Shown one piece after another: positions 1-5,128 of a stretch of 6,324 nucleotides of DNA; the stretch's first letter is position 1, and each line of letters begins with the position of its first letter. This DNA is from Alphaproteobacteria bacterium (GTDB lineage: Bacteria > Pseudomonadota > Alphaproteobacteria > Micropepsales > Micropepsaceae), in assembly GCA_028869725.1 (NCBI GenBank), contig JAGWRJ010000314.1, positions 1 through 6,324 of the forward strand. Reading direction: 5' to 3'. A program made the translations under genes and the position numbers. The notes under the pieces are model-generated. The model saw only the letters and a list, made by a program, of their open reading frames with translations, did not search any database and had not been told where the DNA came from.

Positions 1-372
1 AATAACGCGGGCGAGAGGATCGGCCATCAATACCGGGGCGCAATCGGCGGTCAGGATGGCAAGCGCGATGCCGGCGCGGTCGGTCACGAGGCCATCGGCC
101 TTTGGTCCGTTGCCAAGCTCCCAGGGCGCCTGTACCTGAACGGCTTCGGCGCTATGAAACTGATGGGCGTTGACGAGGCTTTGGCTGCCCAGGCTTTCTG
201 CCACCCGGCGGCGGTTCTCCCGCACGCAGTCAAGCGCATCCTGCGAGCCCGGCCCTCCGTTGAGACTGGCATAAATGCCTTCGCTGACCCCTCCGCGACG
301 GCCGAAGAAGCCGTGTGCAATGCCGTCGCCGCGAACGACCCTGGCCTCAAGTTTCAAGATCTCGTCACTCAT
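1..372 (-). CDS. pgeF: Peptidoglycan editing factor PgeF (YfiH/YlmD family), 3' end cut by window
   Basis: Only the first 124 residues are present; the family is usually about 240-260 residues, so roughly half is missing past the left edge. The family motif GGVSEGIYASLN is at residues 27-38, a QFH motif (H73, matching the family's QVH) at 71-73, and ADGLVTDRAGIALAILTADC at 92-111. H73 and C111 are expected metal ligands; the third, in the HAGWRG motif, should lie just beyond the edge. The start is ATG at 372, with an AAAGGA Shine-Dalgarno (complement of 382-387) 9 nt upstream. Known of the family: cytoplasmic enzymes that clear misincorporated L-serine muropeptide precursors in E. coli, while homologues (YlmD, FAMIN-like) act on purine nucleosides. 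The exact substrate here cannot be read from sequence. It is last of three codirectional genes, 66 nt after the methyltransferase, and probably cotranscribed with it. Confidence 0.93.
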   Translation of the reverse strand, partial: MSDEILKLEARVVRGDGIAHGFFGRRGGVSEGIYASLNGGPGSQDALDCVRENRRRVAESLGSQSLVNAHQFHSAEAVQVQAPWELGNGPKADGLVTDRAGIALAILTADCAPVLMADPLARVI

Positions 373-438
373 GGCAGGGCATCCTTTCGACCGGGGAAGG
401 ACCGGCATTGCCGGGCGCGGGCATGGGCCGGGGCCTTC

Positions 439-1524
439 TCAAAAGCCGTCCGGCCTGGGCGCGTGTTGAGGCAGGAGCGCCAGTGCCTTGAACAGTTGAC
501 CCATCTGGTCTTCGGCGCACAGGCGGTTGAGCTGGCGGCTGAGAACATGCGCCGCATCGGGTGCGGCTCGGGTCAAAGCGGCACACCGCTGCCTGAGGCC
601 AAGTGCGTCCAGGAACGCGCCCTGGGCACACGGCCCGTATACGGCCGCTCCGCCGTGACGGGCGGCTGCGGCGAGGGCCCCAAAGTCGACGTGGGCGGTC
701 AGATCAGCCTCACCCGGTGTCTCGAGTACCGGTACATAGGCATGTGCCTTGAGCGCCTGGAGCGTATCGGCATAGCCGGCTGTTGTTCCATATCCGTAGT
801 CGATGATGAGCGCCGCTCCGCCCTGGCGGGCGATCGCGCTGGCGAGATGTTCGCACAGTGCAAGACCCAAGGGGCAGATCTCGAACAGGTCACCTTCTGA
901 CGGGGGCATGCGGCCCGGCATGGGGACCAGCGCCTGCGCCGGCATCGGCGCAACGGCAAATCCAAGTTCTCCCTCTGGTGTCAGCGCCAGGACGCGCTCG
1001 TGCCAGTGTTCGCCCAGGCGCAGGAACTGGCGTATGGGCAAGGCATCAAAGAATTCATTGGCCAGTACGAACAGAGGTCCGCTTACCTCCTCGATGTCGA
1101 GGCTTGGCCGCCAGCTGATACGTGCGGGAGCGCTCGCGAGGCGCTGCTGCTGAAGTCCGCGCAAGGTGGGGCTGGCCTCGACGAGAACGACATCGGCGGC
1201 GGCAAGAAAATCGGGCGCGACCATGGCCGCCGCGCGCAGCACGTCGGCCATCATGGTGCCGCGCCCGGGGCCCAGCTCGATCAGCGTGAGCGGGGCAGGT
1301 GCGCCCTGGTCGCGCCAGACCTGCACCAGCCAGAGGCCCAGGAGTTCGCCAAACATCTGGCTGATTTCGGGTGCAGTGATGAAATCGCCTGTCTCACCGA
1401 ACGGATCGCGCCGGGCGTAATAGCCGTGTTCGGGATCCATCAGTGCCAGCGCCATGAACTGTGCCACCGAGAGCGGACCTTGTGCCGCAATCAGGCCCTT
1501 CAGCCGATCGGACAGCGCGTTCAC
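439..1524 (-). CDS. Class I SAM-dependent methyltransferase, NDUFAF7/MidA family (COG1565)
   Basis: A full-length 361-residue protein. The family hallmark runs from GYY (34-36) through ETGDFITAPEISQMFGELLG (44-63). The SAM-binding glycine loop ELGPGRGT is at 83-90, the acidic strand end VLVEASP at 113-119, ANEFFDALP at 155-163, DYGY at 242-245 and TAHVDFGAL at 276-284. The C-terminus MGQLFKALAL...PDGF is also typical. The mitochondrial homologue NDUFAF7 methylates an arginine of the complex I subunit NDUFS2; the bacterial target (perhaps NuoD) is inferred, not shown. Translation starts at GTG (1524-1522), which overlaps the lgt stop in a GTGA arrangement, so coupling to lgt is likely; a GGGGAG sequence lies 11 nt upstream inside lgt. 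The placement between lgt and pgeF is the usual one in Alphaproteobacteria. Confidence 0.92.
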   Translation of the reverse strand: MNALSDRLKGLIAAQGPLSVAQFMALALMDPEHGYYARRDPFGETGDFITAPEISQMFGELLGLWLVQVWRDQGAPAPLTLIELGPGRGTMMADVLRAAAMVAPDFLAAADVVLVEASPTLRGLQQQRLASAPARISWRPSLDIEEVSGPLFVLANEFFDALPIRQFLRLGEHWHERVLALTPEGELGFAVAPMPAQALVPMPGRMPPSEGDLFEICPLGLALCEHLASAIARQGGAALIIDYGYGTTAGYADTLQALKAHAYVPVLETPGEADLTAHVDFGALAAAARHGGAAVYGPCAQGAFLDALGLRQRCAALTRAAPDAAHVLSRQLNRLCAEDQMGQLFKALALLPQHAPRPDGF

Positions 1525-2447
1525 CCCCGCGATTGCTCCCCGGTCTTTTTGACCGCCCCTGGTGCCCCGGGCGCGGGGCGCAGTGCCCGCCAGAAAAAAT
1601 AGGCCGAAGCGATGATCATGACGGACGACAACGCCTGGCCCATGGTGATGGGGCCGAGGAAGGGGGCATCCGGTTCGCGGTACATCTCGACGAAGCTGCG
1701 AAATAGGCCATAGCCAAGCAGAAACGCGGCGATGGTCAGGCCCGGTTTTTCGTGCCAGCGGAACCTGCGCAGTCCCAGCTGCAGGATGACGAAGAGCGCG
1801 ATGCCCTCGAGCCCTGCCTCGTAAAGTTGGCTCGGATGGCGGGGGATGTCGCCGCCACGCGGGAAGATCATGGCCCAGGGTACGTTGGTCGGCCGGCCCC
1901 AGAGCTCGTCGTTGATGAAATTGGCGATGCGGCCGAAAAACAGCCCGATGGGGGCGACACTGGCCACCAGATCACCCAGCTGCAGGGCGTTCAGCTTCTG
2001 GCGTGCACTGAAGACGGAAATGGCGATGGCAACGCCGATCAGCCCGCCATGGAAGGACATGCCGCCCTGCCAGGCCGCGAAGATCTTGACCGGGTCGGTG
2101 AGAAATCCGCCAGGCAGTCCATAGCAGTAGGGATAGCCGTGATCGCCCGAGCACAGGATTACGCCGTAAAACAGCACCCAGCCCAGCCGGCCGCCCAGAA
2201 TGACGCCGAATGTCGCCCATACCACAAGATCCCCGATCTGCTCGGCATTGGCCGGGGCCGAGCCGTAAAACGGTGCGTTGGTCCACAGCGAGCGCTGCGC
2301 CAGTTGCCGCAGGATCAGCCACCAGCCCAGCAGCAGGCCCGCAATATAGGCCAGAGCGTACCAGCGGATTGCGATCGGCCCGAGTTGAAGGGCGACGGGA
2401 TTGATCTGGGGATAGGGCAGGAGAGCTTCGACGAGAGGAAGATGCAT
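1521..2447 (-). CDS. lgt: Phosphatidylglycerol--prolipoprotein diacylglyceryl transferase Lgt
   Basis: A 308-residue inner-membrane protein with about seven hydrophobic segments. It moves diacylglycerol from phosphatidylglycerol to the lipobox cysteine of prolipoproteins, the first step of lipoprotein maturation. Visible motifs: RWYALAY (28-34), ILGGRLGWVLFY (83-94), GGMSFHGG with the essential His at 133 (128-135), the Lgt signature GRIANFINDELWGRPT (172-187, with R173, N176, N179, E181), RHPSQLYE (203-210), and FRSFVEMYREPD (249-260), which carries the late Arg/Glu pair. Between LFY and GGMSFHGG there are 33 residues against 17 in E. coli Lgt, an insertion with cysteines at 99 and 108. ATG 2447 is the only sensible start: an in-frame TAG lies eight codons upstream with no ATG, GTG or TTG between. 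No Shine-Dalgarno is evident. It is the first gene of the leftward run, divergent from the ubiK-like gene. Confidence 0.96.
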   Translation of the reverse strand: MHLPLVEALLPYPQINPVALQLGPIAIRWYALAYIAGLLLGWWLILRQLAQRSLWTNAPFYGSAPANAEQIGDLVVWATFGVILGGRLGWVLFYGVILCSGDHGYPYCYGLPGGFLTDPVKIFAAWQGGMSFHGGLIGVAIAISVFSARQKLNALQLGDLVASVAPIGLFFGRIANFINDELWGRPTNVPWAMIFPRGGDIPRHPSQLYEAGLEGIALFVILQLGLRRFRWHEKPGLTIAAFLLGYGLFRSFVEMYREPDAPFLGPITMGQALSSVMIIASAYFFWRALRPAPGAPGAVKKTGEQSRG

Positions 2448-2549
2448 TATGGCAAAGTTGATGGGTGGCAGGGTCTACTCATAGGCGATTTTGGCCCTAT
2501 TCGCTATTGGCGCCGAATTCATTATGTCTAGGTAAAGCAGGAGGTGCCC
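2448..2549. promoter_or_regulatory. Divergent control region between lgt and the ubiK-like gene
   Basis: This 102-nt gap is AT-richer than its surroundings and must hold promoters for both directions, because both genes begin here. The heptamer CATTATG occurs twice (2445-2451, crossing the lgt start, and 2520-2526). A -10-like TATGTC at 2523-2528 on the plus strand lies 22 nt before the ubiK-like ATG, but no good -35 sits at 16-18 nt from it. For lgt, TATGAG on the minus strand is a possible but weak -10. That promoters exist here is inferred from the gene layout; their exact positions cannot be assigned. Confidence 0.45.
2539..2545 (+). promoter_or_regulatory. Strong Shine-Dalgarno that decides the ubiK-like start
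   Basis: AGGAGGT at 2539-2545 is a near-perfect anti-16S match, with its AGGAGG core 5 nt before ATG 2550. A GTG at 2544, in the same frame, falls inside this Shine-Dalgarno and so cannot be the start. The protein therefore begins MQSDNP, two residues shorter than the longest open frame. Confidence 0.8.
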
Positions 2550-2810
2550 ATGCAGAGCGACAATCCCATCCTTGACGGGCTCGCCCGCCTGTTCAGCGAC
2601 GCGGCCGGTGCGGCCCAGTCGGTGAAGAATGAAGCCGATACCTTCATGCGTCACCGCCTGGAGAAGCTGGTGACGGACATGGATTTCGTTCCGCGAGAGG
2701 AATTCGAGGCGGTTCGCGCCATGGCGCAGAAGGCACGCGAGGAAAATGACGCGCTGGAAAAGCGCATCGCGGCGCTTGAGGCCCGTCTGGGTGGTGAAGC
2801 GGGCGTCTAG
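2550..2810 (+). CDS. ubiK: UbiK-type ubiquinone biosynthesis accessory factor (BMFP domain, COG2960)
   Basis: An 86-residue protein, the usual length for the family. The N-terminal part (about 1-43) is amphipathic helix, including GLARLFSDAAGAAQ (10-23). The conserved VPREEFEAVRAMAQKAREEN (47-66) matches the VSREEFD region of E. coli YqiC/UbiK. A heptad-like coiled coil LEKRIAALEARL (69-80) precedes a short tail. Known of the family: UbiK forms a trimer through the coiled coil, binds the lipid-binding protein UbiJ and membrane lipids, and helps aerobic ubiquinone synthesis; Brucella and Salmonella homologues have also been studied as membrane-fusogenic proteins. UbiK is a family assignment, and no ubiJ is seen in the window. 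It is divergent from lgt across 102 nt and is followed by a hairpin that starts at its stop codon. Confidence 0.87.
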   Translation: MQSDNPILDGLARLFSDAAGAAQSVKNEADTFMRHRLEKLVTDMDFVPREEFEAVRAMAQKAREENDALEKRIAALEARLGGEAGV

Positions 2811-2827
2811 GGGCGCAGATCGCCCCT
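2809..2827 (+). terminator. Hairpin at the ubiK-like stop, possible weak terminator
   Basis: AGGGGCG (2809-2815) and CGCCCCT (2821-2827) form a perfect 7-bp GC-rich stem with a 5-nt loop, CAGAT. The left arm uses the last two bases of the TAG stop. No run of T follows, so it is not a classical intrinsic terminator. It may still act with Rho, or protect the 3' end of the short message. Confidence 0.4.
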
Positions 2828-2913
2828 CGCCCACGCGCCTGGACCTAAAGCTGTGAATTGCGTGCATGGTGCTGGCAGGACGGGCTTCGGACTCTTGTGC
2901 AGCCGCAAAATCC

Positions 2914-2952
2914 TGTGTCAGGTTGACCTCAGGGTGCTTCGTTTTGTGTCAG
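2914..2952. repeat. Direct repeat TGTGTCAG, two copies 31 nt apart
   Basis: Identical octamers occur at 2914-2921 and 2945-2952, 31 nt start to start, or about three helical turns. They lie on either side of the TTGACC box. This spacing suits binding of one regulator to the same DNA face, but two octamers can also match by chance. Confidence 0.3.
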
Positions 2953-2978
2953 ATGCGGCAGCAGCCGTCACCCTGAGG
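2927..2978 (+). promoter_or_regulatory. Inverted repeat / hairpin reaching the ybjN Shine-Dalgarno
   Basis: CCTCAGGGTG (2927-2936) is the exact reverse complement of CACCCTGAGG (2969-2978). The right arm contains the first four bases of the GAGGAG Shine-Dalgarno (2975-2980) for ATG 2988. Inside the 32-nt loop, CGGC (2956-2959) and GCCG (2964-2967) can pair around AGCA, with a G-U pair extending this to sit directly against the outer stem. In RNA this would partly hide the ribosome-binding site. It could equally be a DNA operator. Confidence 0.45.
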
Positions 2979-2987
2979 AGTACGGGA

Positions 2988-3488
2988 ATGAGCCTTGCCT
3001 ATCGGGAAGACGCCGCACCGGGCGATCATCCGCTCGACATGCTGGAGCGCAGCGTCGAGGACAATGGCTGGCCATTCGAGCGAACCGGACGGGACGAACT
3101 CAACCTCTCGGTGGCCGGCCGCTGGTGTGACCATCATTTCAGCTTCACCTGGCGCGAGGACCTGCAGTCGCTGCATCTGTCGAGCGCCTTTGACATGCGG
3201 GTAGAACCCACGCGCCGGCAGGAAGTAGCCAATCTGCTGGTGCATGTGAATGCCAAGCTGTGGATCGGGCATTTCGACCTGTGGCCAGAGGACGGTACGC
3301 TCATCTACCGCCATGCCATGATCTTCCCGGAGGCGCTGGCCAGTGCCACCCAGTGTGAAGCCCTTCTCAACCTCGCGGTGGAAGCCTGCGAATACTATTA
3401 CCCGGCCTTCCAGTTCGTGCTGTGGGGGGGCAAGACGGCGCAGGAGGCGATTGCCGCCGCTGTGCTCGAATGCGCAGGCGAGGCCTGA
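2988..3488 (+). CDS. YbjN-domain protein of unknown function
   Basis: A 166-residue soluble protein of the YbjN family, which has a fold like type III secretion chaperones. Family-like stretches are LERSVEDNGWPFER (19-32), RWCDHHFSFTW (45-55), LWIGHFDLWPEDGTLIYRHA (91-110) and EACEYYYPAFQFVLWGGK (132-149). There is no signal peptide and no membrane segment. The start is ATG 2988, which has GAGGAG 7 nt upstream and gives the normal family length; the open frame runs 45 codons further back without family similarity. Its stop overlaps the proC start in TGATG, so the two are very likely translationally coupled; this ybjN-proC pairing is familiar in Alphaproteobacteria. E. coli YbjN has been linked to stress and motility, but no biochemical activity is established, and a role with ProC is not supported by anything visible. 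Confidence 0.85.
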   Translation: MSLAYREDAAPGDHPLDMLERSVEDNGWPFERTGRDELNLSVAGRWCDHHFSFTWREDLQSLHLSSAFDMRVEPTRRQEVANLLVHVNAKLWIGHFDLWPEDGTLIYRHAMIFPEALASATQCEALLNLAVEACEYYYPAFQFVLWGGKTAQEAIAAAVLECAGEA

Positions 3489-4303
3489 TGGCAGCGTCTG
3501 CGGCACCTATCCTTCTGATCGGGGCCGGACGCATGGGCGGAGCCTTGCTGCGTGGCTGGCAGGCACGCGGCATTGGACCGCTCATGGTCGTTGAACCCAA
3601 TCCCGGCGCATCCCTTCTTGCACTGGCACGATCGGCGAACATCCGCGTAATCGGAGGTGCAGCGCAGGCGCCTGAACGTCTGCGCGCCTGCGTCATTGCC
3701 ATCAAACCCCAGATTCTGCGCACGGAGGCGGCACATCTGGCGCCTATTGCAAGGACTGGCACACTGATGCTGTCGATTGCGGCCGGCACCTCGATCGCCA
3801 CCTTGCGCAAGCACTTTGGCCGATCCGCGCGCATCATCCGTGCCATGCCCAATACGCCAGGCGCAATCGGCCAGGGGATTTCGTCGCTTTATGCGCCCGC
3901 AGCAATTGCGCCGCGGGAGCGCAAGCTCGCCCAGTCTCTGCTTGCGCCGCTGGGCGAGACCGTATGGGTGAACAAGGAAGCCCTGATCGATGCGACGACG
4001 GCGGTGTCCGGTTCAGGTCCTGCCTATGTGTTCTATCTGGTTGAGGCATTGGCCGAGGCCGGTCGTGCGATCGGCCTTCCCCAGGCGATTGCGGAGCAGC
4101 TGGCACGGGCGACGATCATGGGCGCAGGCGCATTACTGGCTGCGGACGCAAGGCCGCCTGAGGCACTGCGTCGGGATGTTACGAGCCCGGGTGGTACCAC
4201 GGAAGCAGCGCTGAAGGTGCTGATGGCCGATGACGGGCTGGCGCAGCTGATGCGCGCGGCTGTGGCTGCAGCCAACCGGCGCGCCAAAGAGCTCGCGGGC
4301 TGA
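3488..4303 (+). CDS. proC: Pyrroline-5-carboxylate reductase ProC
   Basis: A 271-residue cytoplasmic enzyme, full length for the family. It reduces 1-pyrroline-5-carboxylate to L-proline with NAD(P)H, the last step of proline synthesis. The N-terminal Rossmann domain has GAGRMGGALL (12-21), VEPNP at the end of strand two (35-39), AIKPQ (71-75) and RAMPNTP (118-124). The C-terminal helical dimerisation and active-site domain has AVSGSGPAYVF (172-182) and the ProC signature DVTSPGGTTEAAL (230-242). Start ATG 3488 shares its A with the ybjN stop (TGATG); no separate Shine-Dalgarno or promoter is evident, so expression should depend on the upstream gene. No terminator with a T-run follows; the next gene begins 145 nt later. 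Confidence 0.96.
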   Translation: MAASAAPILLIGAGRMGGALLRGWQARGIGPLMVVEPNPGASLLALARSANIRVIGGAAQAPERLRACVIAIKPQILRTEAAHLAPIARTGTLMLSIAAGTSIATLRKHFGRSARIIRAMPNTPGAIGQGISSLYAPAAIAPRERKLAQSLLAPLGETVWVNKEALIDATTAVSGSGPAYVFYLVEALAEAGRAIGLPQAIAEQLARATIMGAGALLAADARPPEALRRDVTSPGGTTEAALKVLMADDGLAQLMRAAVAAANRRAKELAG

Positions 4304-4345
4304 CACAAACGCGGCATATACGTGACCGATTGCGCGCCCATCGTT

Positions 4346-4410
4346 GATGCGCACAAGGCCCGCGCGCTGGGACTATAGTCCCGTGGCAGATGCGCACGCA
4401 GCCATGCGCA
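4346..4410. repeat. Repeated GATGCGCAC motifs before the TetR-like gene
   Basis: GATGCGCAC occurs at 4346-4354 and 4389-4397, and a shorter ATGCGCA at 4404-4410. The core TGCGCA is itself self-complementary. The first two copies flank the 14-bp palindrome. In such GC-rich DNA the core is not rare, so this is a weak operator candidate. Confidence 0.25.
4369..4382. promoter_or_regulatory. 14-bp perfect palindrome with a -10-like box, candidate operator
   Basis: GGGACTATAGTCCC is fully self-complementary and is centred about 73 nt before the TetR-like start. Its middle contains TATAGT (4374-4379), a 5-of-6 match to the -10 consensus; no convincing -35 is seen 16-18 nt upstream (GCACAA at 17 nt). 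A palindrome covering a -10 box is the usual design of a repressor site, and TetR proteins often control themselves, so self-regulation is a reasonable inference. Confidence 0.4.
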
Positions 4411-4448
4411 GCTCTTGAACCAGCTCCGGGCTCGGGCAAACATGGCCC

Positions 4449-5114
4449 ATGCCCGCGAAACGCACCACTTCCAAATCCCGCAAGGCGCGCGTGCTTAGCC
4501 CGTCGGTGCGCGCGCGGCGTCCGGCACGCACCGATACTGATCCAGGCGCAGGTCCGTCAGCAGATCCCAGGCAGCGTCTTGGCGCAGCTGCACTGAAGCT
4601 ACTGGCCAAGACGCCCTGGAACGAGCTGCAGCTGACGAAGGTGGCGCGTACAGCCGGTGTACCGCGTGGTGAGCTTTTGACGCTATGTCCGTCCAAGGTG
4701 GAGCTCGTGTCGCTGATCCTGACCGAGCTCGCGCGTAAGGCAGACGCGCGATATATGGCCGAGGCCGGCGCCGATGCTCATGATCGGCTGTTCGATGTGG
4801 CCATGAGCTGGTTCGAGGCGCTTGCACCGGACAAGCGGGCGTTGGCTGCGCTCTATGCAGGACTGAAGCGCGATCCGGTGACGGTCCTTGCCGCACGCTC
4901 GGGATTTGCCGCTGTGGCCAGATGGCTGATGACGCTGGCGGACGCAGATCAGGGACCATGGGTGAGCGCCCGCAGCCTCGCCTTTGCACTTGTGCTCTTT
5001 CGGGTGCTGCCGGTCTGGCTTGACGATGATGCGGACCTGAGCCGGACCATGGCCCGGCTCGATAGCGATCTGCGCCGTGCTGACAGTTTCTTTGAGCGCT
5101 TTGCACCGCGCTGA
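4449..5114 (+). CDS. TetR-fold protein with COQ9-like C-terminal half
   Basis: A 221-residue protein. Residues 1-40 are basic, Arg/Ser/Pro-rich and probably disordered. A TetR-type helix-turn-helix follows: RLGAAALKLLAKTPWNELQL (43-62), TKVARTAGVPRGELL (63-77) and PSKVELVSLIL (81-91). The usual YxyF before PSK is LTLC here (77-80), so the aromatic residues that normally pack there are missing. The C-terminal part, DRLFDVAMSWFEAL (112-125), AALYAGLKRDP (133-143), VWLDDDADLSRTMARLDSDL (189-208), resembles COQ9 family proteins, which share the TetR fold but bind lipids and assist ubiquinone hydroxylation. It is either a repressor or a COQ9-type factor; I cannot decide by eye. ATG 4449 is the first start after an in-frame stop at 4416; its Shine-Dalgarno is poor. 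It is convergent with the kinase gene across 14 nt. Confidence 0.75.
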   Translation: MPAKRTTSKSRKARVLSPSVRARRPARTDTDPGAGPSADPRQRLGAAALKLLAKTPWNELQLTKVARTAGVPRGELLTLCPSKVELVSLILTELARKADARYMAEAGADAHDRLFDVAMSWFEALAPDKRALAALYAGLKRDPVTVLAARSGFAAVARWLMTLADADQGPWVSARSLAFALVLFRVLPVWLDDDADLSRTMARLDSDLRRADSFFERFAPR

Positions 5115-5128
5115 GGGGCGCTGGCTGT

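Larger units (their letters stand above)
2811..2987 (+). promoter_or_regulatory. Non-coding leader and control region upstream of the ybjN-like gene
   Basis: These 177 nt hold no convincing gene. The ybjN frame stays open back to 2853, but that translation has no family similarity and no Shine-Dalgarno. The region contains the 3' hairpin of the preceding gene, a TTGACC box at 2923-2928 that could be a -35 (no good -10 at 16-18 nt), two TGTGTCAG copies, and a 10-bp inverted repeat reaching the ybjN Shine-Dalgarno. A promoter here is likely but not pinned down. Confidence 0.45.

Noticed and set aside
402..414. CCGGC-ATT-GCCGG hairpin in the methyltransferase-pgeF gap
   Set aside because: A 5-bp stem without a T-run, in very GC-rich DNA; such short stems are expected by chance, and the genes appear cotranscribed.
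154..900. Plus-strand open frame of 248 codons opposite pgeF and the methyltransferase
   Set aside because: It lies antisense to two well-supported genes, crosses their intergenic gap, and its translation has no recognisable domain; GC-rich codon use leaves such frames open.
1752..2531. Plus-strand open frame of 259 codons opposite lgt
   Set aside because: It is fully antisense to a confident lgt, its composition is low-complexity and hydrophilic, and it has no family motif.
2923..2952. Complete sigma-70 promoter starting with TTGACC for ybjN
   Set aside because: The -35-like box is good, but the hexamers at 16-18 nt (TGTGTC, GTGTCA, TGTCAG) do not resemble a -10, so I list only a control region.
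2853..2987. Forty-five-codon N-terminal extension of the ybjN-like protein
   Set aside because: ATG 2988 has a good Shine-Dalgarno and gives the usual family length; the extension has no similarity, and the region carries repeats typical of a control region.
4331..4353. TGCGC...GCGCA as a proC terminator
   Set aside because: Pairing needs a 4-nt bulge and no T-run follows; not convincing as an intrinsic terminator.
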